NCBI GenBank assembly: GCA_964487605.1
Contig: CAZARU010000020.1
Coordinates: forward strand, 1-64,000
DNA: 64,000 nt
Direction: 5' to 3'
From: JAJDAH01 sp964487605
Lineage (GTDB): Bacteria > Myxococcota_A > Polyangia > Polyangiales > Polyangiaceae
Under the pieces are notes generated by a model, which was not told where the DNA came from, did no database searches, and saw only the letters and a program-made list of their open reading frames with translations. Positions 8,267 to 16,881 of this stretch are shown here, piece after piece (position 1 is the first letter of the stretch; each line of letters opens with the position of its first letter). Made by a program: the position numbers and the translations under genes.

Positions 8267-9013
8267 TCAGTCCCACAGGCGGATGCCGCCGAGCAAGCCC
8301 AGGCGGTTGTCGACGATCCGGACGTTGCCTGGGAGCTCGACCTCGAGGTGGCGGGAGTTGCCTCCCCCGACGTAGAGGACGTCGTAATTGAAGATCGGTC
8401 CGAGCTGGTAGATCACCTCGCGCACGCGACGGCTCCACCGGAGCTTCCCCAGCCGCCTCCGCTCGGCGTTGCAGACGCGCTGCTCGTAGGTGCACCCCTT
8501 GCGGAACGGGTGATGTCCCAGCTCCAGGTTCGGAAACAGCTTCCCGTCGACGAACAGTGACGAGCCCATGCCGGTTCCGAGGGTGATCACCATCTCGACG
8601 CCACGCCGACGAACGGCGCCGTACCCCGCGACGTCGGCGTCGTTCAGGACGCGGGTCGGCTTGCCGGTGATCGCGGAAACGCCCGCCTCGACGTCCCTAC
8701 CGCACCAGAGCGCCGTCCCGAGGTTCGGCGCCGCGGAGACCACTCCCGCGTTCACGACGCCGGGGAATCCCACCGACACGCGATCGAAACTCGGGACGTC
8801 GATGAGCATCTGCCGGATGGCCGCGAACGTCGCGTCCGGGCCGGCGCGACGCGGCGTCTTGACCCGGATCCGCTCGCTGACGGGTTCGCCGGCGGCGTCG
8901 AGGACCATCAGCTTCAGTCCCGTCCCTCCGATGTCGATCGCGAGGGTGCGCGGACCTCGCCCCGCCAGCCGTGAGACCGGACGCTCGTTCTCGACCTCGT
9001 TCGGGCGCGCCAT
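8267..9013 (-). CDS. ppgK: ROK-family kinase, polyphosphate glucokinase-like
   Basis: A 248-residue ROK/ASKHA kinase. The phosphate-1 motif is AIDIGGTGLKLMVLD, then SVGFPGVV, the catalytic region LNDADVAGYG and the phosphate-2 motif ITLGTGMGSSLF followed by PNLELGHHPFRKG. These match polyphosphate/ATP-dependent glucokinases, which make glucose 6-phosphate from glucose using polyphosphate. It lacks the zinc-binding Cys cluster of typical ROK repressors and kinases and has no DNA-binding domain. The start at 9013 has GAAGGG six bases upstream; ATG 9019 is also possible and would overlap the upstream FHA gene's stop (ATGA). It is the last gene of a four-gene signalling-type operon. The polyphosphate donor is inferred from family resemblance. 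Confidence 0.82.
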   Translation of the reverse strand: MARPNEVENERPVSRLAGRGPRTLAIDIGGTGLKLMVLDAAGEPVSERIRVKTPRRAGPDATFAAIRQMLIDVPSFDRVSVGFPGVVNAGVVSAAPNLGTALWCGRDVEAGVSAITGKPTRVLNDADVAGYGAVRRRGVEMVITLGTGMGSSLFVDGKLFPNLELGHHPFRKGCTYEQRVCNAERRRLGKLRWSRRVREVIYQLGPIFNYDVLYVGGGNSRHLEVELPGNVRIVDNRLGLLGGIRLWD

Positions 9014-9015
9014 CG

Positions 9016-9876
9016 TCATCCCTTCGCAATCTTCACGAGGCCTTCGAGCCGCCGCATCGCGAAGCGTTCCGTCGGACCGAAGCGCGCTTCGATCTTGGTC
9101 AAGGCCGCGGAGTACTCGGCCAGTTCCGTCTTGGGCATGTCCACCTTCCGGACGAGCGCGTACAGTCGGTCGACGGCCTCGGTCGGCATGGGACGGAGCG
9201 CCGCTCGGTGGAACGCGACGAGCTGACGGATCCACTCGCCGCTCTTGGTCCGCTCCGCGAGGTCGAGTGCGTACCGGGTGAGCCGCCTGCCGGCCTCGGG
9301 TTCGATCTTGCCCGACACGGCAACTTCGTCCCCCAGGAGCTTCATGACGGGGCCCAGGAGGCGAGCGGCCTCCGCCAGGTCACCGCGAGCCAGGGCCTTC
9401 TCGAAGACCGCGCCGATGATGGCGAGAACGTCCTGAGCAGGAGCCGTCGGATCCTCCTCGCTCCCATCGTCGGGCGGCGGACTCGAGCTGTCCTGGGTGA
9501 TCGCCGACTGGCGATGGATCGGCGGCGCCTCGCTCGCGCTGCCGGCGTGGAGCACCATCTCGTTCTGACCGATGCGAATCCGCTCACCGCCGAGCAGCAT
9601 GCGCTCGCCGGAGATGAGACGACCGTCCACCATCACGCCGTTGGCACTACCGAGATCCTCGATGACCACGCCGTCGGTGGTCACCGTGACCTGCGCATGG
9701 CGCCGGGACGCCAGCGGATCGTCCAGCGCGATCTCGCACTGCGGACTTCGACCGATCACCTTCACGCCCGTGAGGGCCACCTGCCGACCGTGGAGGACGA
9801 GCCAGAAGTGTGGTGCCGAACCGCCGACGGCGGCCATCCGCGGAACCGTGGGCTTGAAGTCGGGGACTCGTGCCAT
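9016..9876 (-). CDS. FHA-domain protein
   Basis: A 286-residue protein. Residues about 38-105 form a forkhead-associated domain with the conserved GRS, SRRH and the late Asn-Gly loop (DLGSANGVMVDG), so it should bind phospho-threonine peptides. A proline/acidic linker and an all-helical C-terminal region of about 140 residues follow, which I do not recognise. Its start overlaps the stop of the FHA-sigma-54 activator by one base (TGATG), and it is directly followed by the polyphosphate glucokinase, so translation is probably coupled. No Ser/Thr kinase is encoded in the operon, so its phosphorylated partner must come from elsewhere. Confidence 0.88.
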   Translation of the reverse strand: MARVPDFKPTVPRMAAVGGSAPHFWLVLHGRQVALTGVKVIGRSPQCEIALDDPLASRRHAQVTVTTDGVVIEDLGSANGVMVDGRLISGERMLLGGERIRIGQNEMVLHAGSASEAPPIHRQSAITQDSSSPPPDDGSEEDPTAPAQDVLAIIGAVFEKALARGDLAEAARLLGPVMKLLGDEVAVSGKIEPEAGRRLTRYALDLAERTKSGEWIRQLVAFHRAALRPMPTEAVDRLYALVRKVDMPKTELAEYSAALTKIEARFGPTERFAMRRLEGLVKIAKG

Positions 9877-11204
9877 CAGCGCTTTCTGTACGTCGCGGGG
9901 TCGACGCCGAGGCGGTTGAGGGTCGTGTAGAGGACGGACCGCGCCATGTCCAGGTCCCGGGCCACCTTGGCGACGTTGCCGTCGCGGAGCTTCAACGCCG
10001 TGCTGATGCGCTCGCGCAGGACGTCGTCCTCCGCGGACGCGGGGGATGCGGGTCGCACCGAGGGCGCCTTCGGCAGCAGCGCGAGCTGCTCCACGGAGAC
10101 CGCTTCCAGACCTGCGGTGCGCGCCACGGTCGTCGCTGTGAGGATGGCGTGGCGCAACTCGCGGACGTTCCCCGGCCAGTCGTGGAGCATGAGCTGCTCC
10201 ATGGCGGTGGGTGCGATCACCATGGGCGCTTCCGCCAGGAAGTACTCGCAGAGGAGGGGAACGTCCTCCAGCCGATCGCGCAGGGGGGGCAGCACGACCC
10301 GCGACGCCGCGAGGCGATGGTACAGATCGGTTCGGAAAGCGCCCGCCGCGACCATCGCATCGAGACTCCGATTCGTGGCCGCGACGATGCGCACGTCGAT
10401 GCGCACACCGCGATCCTCGCCGACGGGGCGAATCTCGCTCGTCTCCAGCGCGCGCAGCAGCTTGGCCTGCGAAACCGGCGGCAACTCGCCGACCTCGTCG
10501 AGCAGAAGCGTCCCGCCGTCGGCGCTCCGGAACAGCCCGCGCCGGGCGCCCTCTGAACCGCTGAAGCTGCCCTTGGCGTGTCCGAAGAGCTCGGACTCGA
10601 TGAGATCCGCCGGGAGTGCCGCGCAGTTGACCGCCACGAGCTCCCCCGGGCGACCACTGAGTGCGTGAAGAAATGCCGCCGCAACCTCCTTCCCCGTGCC
10701 CGTCTCGCCTTCGATGAGCAGTGGCGTCGTGGCGCGAGCCACGGCAGCGAGCTTCGAGCGCACCTCGTCCAGCGCTGGCCCGCCGACCATCGAAGCCGCG
10801 GTGCGCGGCGGGTACGACCGATAGACCGTCACGTCCCGAACGACGCAGAAGAGCGTCTCTCCGATGCGAAGCACGGACCCGATCGGTGCGCCCACCGGCC
10901 CCCCCACCACACGCTCACCGTTGACGAACGTGCCGTTGTGGCTGCCGAGGTCGACGACCGCCACGCCCCTTCCGAGCGGCTCGAGACGCGCATGTTGCCG
11001 CGAGATCTTCCCGTCTTGAATCGGGAAGTCCGTCGTCAGCTCCCGTCCCACGACCATGGGCCGAACGACCGCGCGGGCCGGGGGGAGGGTCGCCGCGCGG
11101 GTGAACACGGGCACGACCCCTGGAACCGCGCGGGATGGCTTGTCCGGGGCGTTGATCTCGGCCGTCTGCGTGATGTCGGGATCCGGCACGACCAGCAGGT
11201 TCAC
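9876..11204 (-). CDS. FHA-headed sigma-54-dependent transcriptional activator
   Basis: A 442-residue enhancer-binding protein. An N-terminal FHA domain (about 50-118; GRE, SRQH, NGTFVNG) replaces the usual receiver. The AAA+ domain has Walker A GETGTGKE (166-173), Walker B GGTLLLDEVGELP and the arginine-rich DLYHRLA block. A Fis-type helix-turn-helix ends the protein (VAKVARDLDMARSVLYTTLNRLG). The sigma-54 contact loop, normally GAFTGA, reads GSFSGS (212-217). FHA control suggests regulation by Ser/Thr phosphorylation rather than His-Asp relay. The GTG at 11204 is chosen because the frame before it is a shadow of the ATPase gene; the ribosome-binding site is weak. It overlaps the next FHA gene by one base. 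Confidence 0.9.
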   Translation of the reverse strand: MNLLVVPDPDITQTAEINAPDKPSRAVPGVVPVFTRAATLPPARAVVRPMVVGRELTTDFPIQDGKISRQHARLEPLGRGVAVVDLGSHNGTFVNGERVVGGPVGAPIGSVLRIGETLFCVVRDVTVYRSYPPRTAASMVGGPALDEVRSKLAAVARATTPLLIEGETGTGKEVAAAFLHALSGRPGELVAVNCAALPADLIESELFGHAKGSFSGSEGARRGLFRSADGGTLLLDEVGELPPVSQAKLLRALETSEIRPVGEDRGVRIDVRIVAATNRSLDAMVAAGAFRTDLYHRLAASRVVLPPLRDRLEDVPLLCEYFLAEAPMVIAPTAMEQLMLHDWPGNVRELRHAILTATTVARTAGLEAVSVEQLALLPKAPSVRPASPASAEDDVLRERISTALKLRDGNVAKVARDLDMARSVLYTTLNRLGVDPATYRKR

Positions 11205-11265
11205 AGTACCAGAACTCGCGCCCGAGCGTGCGCCCGGGTCATCGTCCCGCTCCGGGATCGCTGCC

Positions 11266-12186
11266 TTACAGATGCCGCGCGAGCCCGCGCACCGCCTCCG
11301 GCGTCGCGGCCTCCACGAAGAGGAGCGGGAGACGAATCTTCTCGACGGAGAAGCCGGCGTCCAGTCGCTCCAGGCTGTCGGCCTGGACGCGCTCGCGGAT
11401 TGCGCGACGCACTCCCGCGGCCAGCGCTTCGTCCCCGGGCTTCGAGCGATCGAGCGCTCGGGGTGCGAGGAGCATTTCGCGCTCTGCACGGGTGAAGAGC
11501 TCGGGCAGCACCCCGTTGATGACCACTCGAGCCAGCGGGAGGCGAAGCTCGTTCTCGAGTCGCTCGGCGATCTCCAGGGCCTCGTTCGTCGGCATGTCCT
11601 CGGGCATCGTGACGACGATGACGCCACTCTCCCTGGGGTCGCGAAACATCTCCCACGCGCGCTCGGCTTCACGTCGCAGCAGTCCGGGTGGGACGACCTC
11701 CACGATCACCTTCGGAACTCGGAGCATGTCGAGCCCGTGACCCGTCGCGGGGGCATCGAACAGGACGACGTCGAATCGACGATCGCCCCGGTCGGTCACT
11801 TCCGTGGAGTGGTACCAAGCCTTCCCGAGCATGGCCCACTCGTAGAGACCAGGGACCGCAGCGAAGAACGCTCGCGTGTAGCGATTGTCGAAGACCGCGT
11901 CGTAGAGCGTCCGGGACTTCAGGATCATCAGACCGTACTCGCGCATCGCGGTTTCGGGCGCGATCCGGACGGCCCACAGGTTCTCACGAACCGAAACGAC
12001 GTCCGTCCCGATGGGAGGACACCCGAGCAGGACCGACAGCCGCTCCTTCGTGTCGCACATCGCGCAGAGGACGCGCTTGCCGCGGTCTGCCATCGCCAGC
12101 GCGGTGGCGGCCGTCACCGTCGTCTTCCCCACGCCACCCTTTCCGGTGACGAAGAAGAAGCGGCGATCATCCAGCGAGTGGGGCAT
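11266..12186 (-). CDS. ArsA/Get3-family anion-transporting-type ATPase
   Basis: A 306-residue P-loop ATPase with the deviant Walker A GKGGVGKTT (about 16-24) characteristic of the ArsA/Get3/MinD class, then DVVLFDAPATGHGLDMLR (switch II-like) and NGVLP. ArsA drives arsenite export and eukaryotic Get3 inserts tail-anchored proteins. No arsB or arsR lies nearby and there is no conserved metalloid Cys set, so arsenic resistance is unlikely. It is divergent from nadE (51 bases apart) and the first gene of the operon with the FHA-sigma-54 activator (61 bases downstream), an FHA protein and a polyphosphate glucokinase. The partner is unknown. The ATG at 12186 fits the family N-terminus. Confidence 0.88.
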   Translation of the reverse strand: MPHSLDDRRFFFVTGKGGVGKTTVTAATALAMADRGKRVLCAMCDTKERLSVLLGCPPIGTDVVSVRENLWAVRIAPETAMREYGLMILKSRTLYDAVFDNRYTRAFFAAVPGLYEWAMLGKAWYHSTEVTDRGDRRFDVVLFDAPATGHGLDMLRVPKVIVEVVPPGLLRREAERAWEMFRDPRESGVIVVTMPEDMPTNEALEIAERLENELRLPLARVVINGVLPELFTRAEREMLLAPRALDRSKPGDEALAAGVRRAIRERVQADSLERLDAGFSVEKIRLPLLFVEAATPEAVRGLARHL

Positions 12187-12237
12187 CCGGGTGGGAACCA
12201 GGTACAGTAGTCGGCCGAAGGTGACGCCGGTAGGGCC

Positions 12238-13899
12238 TTGAAGGTAGCTCTCCTCCAGATCGACTCCACGGTGGGTGCTTCTGCCGCCAACGCCGACCGG
12301 GTCCTCGCCGAGCTTCGGCGCGCCGACCAGCGTGGCGCCCGGCTGGCCGTGGCCCCGGAGCTCGCGGTCGCCGGGTACCCACCGCGAGACCTGCTCGAAC
12401 GAACCGGTTTCCTCGACGCCGTGGAGGCGCAGACGCTCCGCATCGTGCGCGAGGCTCCGCGCGGGATGACGGTGGTGCTCGGGACCGTGCTGCGGGACCG
12501 CGACGCGCGAGGCACGCCCCTCTACAACGCCGCGGTCGCGGCGCGCGACGGCGAGATCCTCGCAACTGCCCGCAAGCAGCTGCTCCCGACCTACGACGTC
12601 TTCGACGAGGCTCGGTACTTCCGCCCGGGAACCGAGACCACGATCGTGACCGTCCCCGGCGTGGACGGCGAGACCGTCCGGGCGGCCCTGACGGTCTGCG
12701 AGGACGGCTGGTACCACGCGGACGAGTCGCTGGGCCGCTACGGACGCGACCCGCTCGAAGGCATCGACGCGACGACCGCCGACCTGATCGTCAACGTCTC
12801 CGCGAGCCCTTTCACGGTACCCAAGCTCCGCGAGCGTGGAGCGGTGTTCTCGGCGCTCGCTCGCCGAACGGGCGTGCGGGTCTTGCTGGTGAATCAGGTC
12901 GGCGGAAACGACGATCTGCTCTTCGACGGTCGGAGCACGGTCTGGTCGCCGAGCGGCGTCATCGAAGCGCAGGCGGCGGCGTTCGAGGAGGACCTGCTCG
13001 TGACGGAGCTCGGCGCCTCGGCCGGCATCGCCCAGGACCCGGAGACCGACGAGGAGGCGGCCTATCGCGCGCTCGTGATGGGTGTCCGGGACTACGCGAA
13101 GAAGTGCCGCTTCGAGAGCGCGGTGGTCGGCCTGAGTGGCGGGATCGACTCGGCGCTCACGGCGACCATCGCGGCAGACGCGCTGGGACGCGATCGCGTG
13201 ACGGGGATTGCACTACCGAGCCGTTTCTCGTCGGAGGGTTCACTCCGTGACGCCGAGGCTCTGGCGCACAACCTGGGGATCGTCTTTCGCGTCGTGAGCA
13301 TCGACGGCGTGTTCCAGACGTACCTCGACGAGCTTCGACCGCGATTCGCGGAGTTCGGCGACGCGCCCCCGGGCGACGTCACCGAGGAGAACCTCCAGGC
13401 TCGGATTCGCGCCGTGATCCTCATGGCCATCTCGAACCGCACGGGCGCCCTGGTCCTGACCACCGGCAACAAGAGCGAGATCGCGGTCGGCTACTGCACG
13501 CTCTACGGGGACATGGTCGGTGGTCTCGCGGTGATCGGGGACCTCCCCAAGACCTTCGTCTACCGCGTCGCCCGGTGGGTGAATCGGAACGGAGAGCGGA
13601 TCCCGGACGACTGCATCACCAAGCCCCCGTCCGCCGAGCTCCGCCCGGATCAAAAGGACAGCGACTCGCTCCCGCCCTACGACGTCCTGGACCCCATCCT
13701 GGAGGCGTACGTCGAGTCGGGCCTCTCGCGGGACCAGATCGTGGAGCGGGGGCACGACGCGAGGATCGTGGACCGCGTGCTACACCTGCACCACTCGAGT
13801 GAGTACAAACGTCGCCAGATGGCGCCCGGCCTGATCGTGACCAGGAAGGCGTTCGGCATCGGTCGTCGCATCCCCATCGCGAGAGGAGGCGATGCGTGA
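12238..13899 (+). CDS. nadE: Glutamine-dependent NAD+ synthetase
   Basis: A 553-residue two-domain enzyme making NAD+ from deamido-NAD+, ATP and glutamine. The N-terminal nitrilase-type glutaminase domain (1 to about 265) has its Glu-Lys-Cys triad at E41, K113 and C154 (in PELAVAGYP, RKQLLP and TVCEDGWY). The C-terminal synthetase has the PP-loop SGGIDSA near residue 300 and the TTGNKSE and PPSAELRPDQKD blocks. The start is a TTG, the only in-frame start close to the conserved N-terminus. A downstream lipoprotein gene overlaps its stop by four bases (GTGA). Confidence 0.96.
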   Translation: MKVALLQIDSTVGASAANADRVLAELRRADQRGARLAVAPELAVAGYPPRDLLERTGFLDAVEAQTLRIVREAPRGMTVVLGTVLRDRDARGTPLYNAAVAARDGEILATARKQLLPTYDVFDEARYFRPGTETTIVTVPGVDGETVRAALTVCEDGWYHADESLGRYGRDPLEGIDATTADLIVNVSASPFTVPKLRERGAVFSALARRTGVRVLLVNQVGGNDDLLFDGRSTVWSPSGVIEAQAAAFEEDLLVTELGASAGIAQDPETDEEAAYRALVMGVRDYAKKCRFESAVVGLSGGIDSALTATIAADALGRDRVTGIALPSRFSSEGSLRDAEALAHNLGIVFRVVSIDGVFQTYLDELRPRFAEFGDAPPGDVTEENLQARIRAVILMAISNRTGALVLTTGNKSEIAVGYCTLYGDMVGGLAVIGDLPKTFVYRVARWVNRNGERIPDDCITKPPSAELRPDQKDSDSLPPYDVLDPILEAYVESGLSRDQIVERGHDARIVDRVLHLHHSSEYKRRQMAPGLIVTRKAFGIGRRIPIARGGDA

Positions 13900-14528
13900 A
13901 ACGCCTCGTTGCCGTCCTGGCACTCGCCATGTTGGCGACGGCCTGTGACGTGAGCCGAGACCGCGGCTCGCGCGGCGCGAGCGCCTCGGCGAGCGCCGCG
14001 GCGGCGCCATCGCAGGCTCCGCCCGTGCGCGGACGCAAGTGGTTCGTCCCGACGGGGCCGCGCCTGGCGATTCTGCCCGGCGAGGGACTGGGCCCCATTC
14101 GCCTCGGCGCATCCGTCGAGACCGTGGAACGCCTCATGGAGCTGCCCTGCGACGAGAAGACGCCGACCCTGTGCCGGTACGTGACACGCGCCGTCGACTT
14201 CCACCTCTCGGACGGCAAGGTCGAAGAGGCCACGGTCCATCGCAAGGACCGACCCGCCGGCAAGGATCGATCGGGCCAGCAGCGACAGTTCGGCGTCTTC
14301 AATGGTGCGATGCTGATGCGGAGGATCGTCCCGGGCATGTTGCGGCACGAGATCATCGACGCGATGGGCGAAGGAAGCCTCGGTGAGCGCGTCGTCGACG
14401 ACCGCGGCTACGGCACCATCGAGATCAGGAAGTTCGACGGCCTGCGCGTGGAGTTCGACGACGTCGGGGAGCGCGGTGTGGTGATTGGCGCACTCATAGT
14501 GACGCGCAAGGCGGCGACCGACGGATGA
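13896..14528 (+). CDS. Predicted lipoprotein of unknown function
   Basis: A 210-residue protein with a signal peptide ending in the lipobox LATAC (Cys about 17), then an Ala/Ser/Pro-rich linker and a compact domain. The domain begins around ILPGEGLGPIRLGASVETVERLM and has two repeats of a 'gig-like' strand pattern, reminiscent of small periplasmic beta domains. I do not recognise a family. The GTG start overlaps the nadE stop (GTGA), so it is probably translated from the nadE message. The gene ends two bases before the convergent lipoprotein gene's stop. Confidence 0.82.
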   Translation: MKRLVAVLALAMLATACDVSRDRGSRGASASASAAAAPSQAPPVRGRKWFVPTGPRLAILPGEGLGPIRLGASVETVERLMELPCDEKTPTLCRYVTRAVDFHLSDGKVEEATVHRKDRPAGKDRSGQQRQFGVFNGAMLMRRIVPGMLRHEIIDAMGEGSLGERVVDDRGYGTIEIRKFDGLRVEFDDVGERGVVIGALIVTRKAATDG

Positions 14529-14530
14529 CG

Positions 14531-15265
14531 TCAGTCCGCCGAGGCGTCGGTGACCGCTCCGGCCGATCCGGACGAGCCCGAAGCACCCGCCGCACCCGAC
14601 GCGCCTGAGCTCCCCGCATTGCCCGCCCCACCGGACGTGCCGCCGCTGCCGGAGGCCCCACCGCCGGCGGCGCTGCCGCCAGCGCCCCCTGCACCGGCCG
14701 ATCCACCAGCGCCACCGCCACCGTCGGGGTCGCCGCACGAGACGGTGGAGGCATCCGCCGTGAATCCGTCGCAGTACTCACCGCACGTGCTCGAACAATC
14801 CTCACAGAACATGCAGGTCTCGAACTCGAGGAACATCGCCGCGTCGGAGGCGTCCGCGCAGTACTGCTCGATGCAGTTCTCGATGCAGGCGTACCCCGAA
14901 GCGCCGACGGGGCAGCCAGGCATCATGTACACGCAGCCCATGATCGATCGGCACTCGGCGTCGCCCTGGCAGGTCGTCGCGGGCACCTGACAGTCGCCAT
15001 CGATGCGAGGTTCGCCGCAGGACAGGCACGGATCGCTGCCCGCGGTACCGCCCTGCCCGCCTGGCCCGCCACCCGTCGCGCCGCTCCCGCCGGCCCCGGC
15101 GCCACTCGAGCCCCCGCTACCCGAGAAGCCTCCGCCCGTGCCACCGGATCCACCCGTCGTGCTGGCGTCCGCCTTGGCCCCGCTCTTCTTCGGGTCGTCG
15201 CTCGAGCATGCGGCGATCGCCGTCGCGGCGAGGAACAGGGTCAGCGGCGCGGCAAACCATTTCAT
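14531..15265 (-). CDS. Gly/Ser-rich lipoprotein with Cys-rich core
   Basis: A 244-residue lipoprotein with a lipobox AIAAC near residue 20. A Gly/Ser/Thr/Ala low-complexity arm comes next, then a roughly 90-residue Cys-rich domain (about 16 cysteines from DPCLSCGEP to VSCGD), and a second Gly/Ala/Ser-rich arm at the C-terminus. This layout is common in surface lipoproteins of large-genome myxobacteria. Their function is unknown. The start at 15265 is strongly supported by GGAGG seven bases upstream. It is the last gene in the minus-strand block after the riboflavin cluster, but a hairpin separates it from that operon. Confidence 0.85.
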   Translation of the reverse strand: MKWFAAPLTLFLAATAIAACSSDDPKKSGAKADASTTGGSGGTGGGFSGSGGSSGAGAGGSGATGGGPGGQGGTAGSDPCLSCGEPRIDGDCQVPATTCQGDAECRSIMGCVYMMPGCPVGASGYACIENCIEQYCADASDAAMFLEFETCMFCEDCSSTCGEYCDGFTADASTVSCGDPDGGGGAGGSAGAGGAGGSAAGGGASGSGGTSGGAGNAGSSGASGAAGASGSSGSAGAVTDASAD

Positions 15266-15338
15266 GGGCGTCCTCCAAACTCGATGAAGCAAGGGCGTCG
15301 CGCCCGGCACCGTCGCGGAGTACCACGGCGCGGACCGA

Positions 15339-15354
15339 GCGGCCAGCAGGCCGC
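15339..15354 (-). terminator. Candidate terminator of the riboflavin/nusB operon
   Basis: GCGGCC-agca-GGCCGC is a perfect 6-bp stem with a 4-base loop. It starts four bases past the stop of the last operon gene on the minus strand. There is no T-run. Confidence 0.5.
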
Positions 15355-15357
15355 CCT

Positions 15358-15870
15358 TCACCGCAGGCGGCGGCGCTCCTGGACCATTCGCTTGCGAATC
15401 GTGCGCTGAGCCTCGTTCGATTCGACCAGCGTCCACGCGTCGTGCTCCGGGCGCGCCCCTGCCCGCTCGAGCAGGACGTCGGCCGCGCGCTCGGCGTCGA
15501 TGCCTCCGAAGTGCCGGCCCGGCAGCTCGACGACCGCCGTGCGCGCCTGCAGCCCCTCCAGCGTCTCGAGCATCTTGTCCACGACGCTGACGAAGACGTC
15601 GTCGTCGAACGCCTCGCGCCGACCGACGCCGAAGAGCAGGACCTTCTCGAACGGCAGCTTCGGTCGGCCGGGGAGCAGGACGACCTCGCCAGCGTCTCCC
15701 GTGACGAGGCCGGCGTGAATGAGGCGAGAGATCCTCCCCGCAAGGCGCCAGTCGACGAGTCCCGCGACACCGTGGGGAGGCCGGTCGTCCTTCGACAGCG
15801 CGGACACCAGCACCTCCGTCCCGGCGAGATCGAGCCGTGCGAGCTGTGGTGTCGTGAAGCGCAGCTCCAT
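15358..15870 (-). CDS. Stand-alone M17 leucyl-aminopeptidase N-terminal-like domain
   Basis: The 170-residue protein resembles only the N-terminal macro-like domain of M17 leucyl aminopeptidases: GTEVLVSALSKDDRPPHGVAGLVDWRLAGRISRL-type opening, then the strand LPFEKVLLFGVG. The catalytic C-terminal metallopeptidase half (with the NTDAEGR and Zn-binding motifs) is absent and not encoded next to it. Hence it should have no peptidase activity and may bind a ligand or protein. It starts three bases after nusB, with AGG six bases before the ATG, and closes the ribE-ribBX-ribH-nusB operon. The family call is by eye and moderately sure. Confidence 0.75.
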   Translation of the reverse strand: MELRFTTPQLARLDLAGTEVLVSALSKDDRPPHGVAGLVDWRLAGRISRLIHAGLVTGDAGEVVLLPGRPKLPFEKVLLFGVGRREAFDDDVFVSVVDKMLETLEGLQARTAVVELPGRHFGGIDAERAADVLLERAGARPEHDAWTLVESNEAQRTIRKRMVQERRRLR

Positions 15871-15873
15871 GCG

Positions 15874-16281
15874 TTACCTACCGCAGCCGTCCGCGATCCC
15901 GTCCAGCACGCCGTTCACGAACGCGCCGCTGTCCTTCGTACCGTACCGTTTCGCCAGATCCACGGCCTCGTCGATGATCACGGGGCGCGGCACGTCGGAC
16001 CGTTCGACGAGCTCCCAGGTGCCGATTCGCAGCAAGCTTCGATCGATGCGCGCCATGCGCTCGAGACGCCAGTTCGTACTCGCCGCGCGAATGCGCTCGT
16101 CGATCACCTTTCGCTGAGACGCGACACCTCGCACGATCTCCGCCGCGTACTCGCGCCCTTCGGCTTCGCCGGGCAGCTCCCGCCAGAAGTCTGCAATGGC
16201 GGACTCCACGTCCCCGCCGGCGACTTCCACCGCGTAGAGGATCTGGAGCGCCGCTTCTCTTCCCTGGGTTCGGGCGCCCAT
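15874..16281 (-). CDS. nusB: Transcription antitermination factor NusB
   Basis: A 135-residue all-helical protein with NusB signatures: RTQGREAALQILYAVEV at the N-terminus, IRAASTNWRLERMARIDRSLLRIGTWEL in the middle, and VIIDEAVDLAKRYG...FVNGVLD at the end. With NusE (S10) it binds boxA RNA in ribosomal antitermination. Placement after ribH is the common bacterial order. The ATG at 16281 begins at the family N-terminus, 34 bases after ribH. Confidence 0.95.
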   Translation of the reverse strand: MGARTQGREAALQILYAVEVAGGDVESAIADFWRELPGEAEGREYAAEIVRGVASQRKVIDERIRAASTNWRLERMARIDRSLLRIGTWELVERSDVPRPVIIDEAVDLAKRYGTKDSGAFVNGVLDGIADGCGR

Positions 16282-16315
16282 TCGCGAAACCCGTTCCGCC
16301 GCGCCCGCGGGAGCG

Positions 16316-16828
16316 TCAGAGCCCCACGTCCGCGAGAACACGCCCGAGCGAGACCATTTCGATCGCGGCCACGGCGGCGTCGGCGCCCTTGTTGCCGGCC
16401 TTGGCTCCGCTGCGTTCTATGGCCTGTTCCAGGGTGTCGGTGGTCAGGACGCCGAAACCGATGGGGACGCCGGTCTCCGCCTGTACCGCGGCGAGCCCCT
16501 TCGACACCTCTCCCGCGACGTACTCGAAGTGCGGCGTCCCGCCGCGAATGACCGCGCCGACGGCGATCACCGCGTCGAACCGGCGGGAGGTGGCCAGACG
16601 GCGAGCGACGAGGGGAATTTCCCACGACCCCGGGACGCGTACCACCGTGATCCGATCACGATCGGCACCGTGACGGACCAGCGCGTCGCGCGCACCGGCG
16701 AGCAGGGACTCGACGACGAAGGCGTTGAATCGGCTCGCGACGATCGCGAAACGCGAGTCGGGCGGGACGACCAGAGCGCCTTCGATCGTCGGAGGGACGA
16801 CGCGAGCAAGCTGCTTCGCAGTGGCCAT
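16316..16828 (-). CDS. ribH: 6,7-dimethyl-8-ribityllumazine synthase
   Basis: A 170-residue lumazine synthase, condensing 3,4-dihydroxybutanone phosphate with the ribitylaminopyrimidine in riboflavin synthesis. Motifs: IVASRFNAFVVESLLAGA, VRVPGSWEIP, and GAVIRGGTPHFEYVAGEVSKGL with the catalytic His. The length is typical. It follows ribBX by 141 bases and precedes nusB by 34 bases. The gap upstream contains a short hairpin (16867-16881). Confidence 0.96.
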   Translation of the reverse strand: MATAKQLARVVPPTIEGALVVPPDSRFAIVASRFNAFVVESLLAGARDALVRHGADRDRITVVRVPGSWEIPLVARRLATSRRFDAVIAVGAVIRGGTPHFEYVAGEVSKGLAAVQAETGVPIGFGVLTTDTLEQAIERSGAKAGNKGADAAVAAIEMVSLGRVLADVGL

Positions 16829-16866
16829 GGCGGACCGAGTCTAGTACTGCGCACCCGAAGTTCCTA

Positions 16867-16881
16867 CCGGGCCGGGCCCGG
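16867..16881 (-). other. GC-rich hairpin between ribBX and ribH
   Basis: CCGGGC-cgg-GCCCGG lies in the 141-base gap. It could be a weak terminator or processing site inside the riboflavin operon. I see no FMN-riboswitch core in this gap. Confidence 0.35.
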
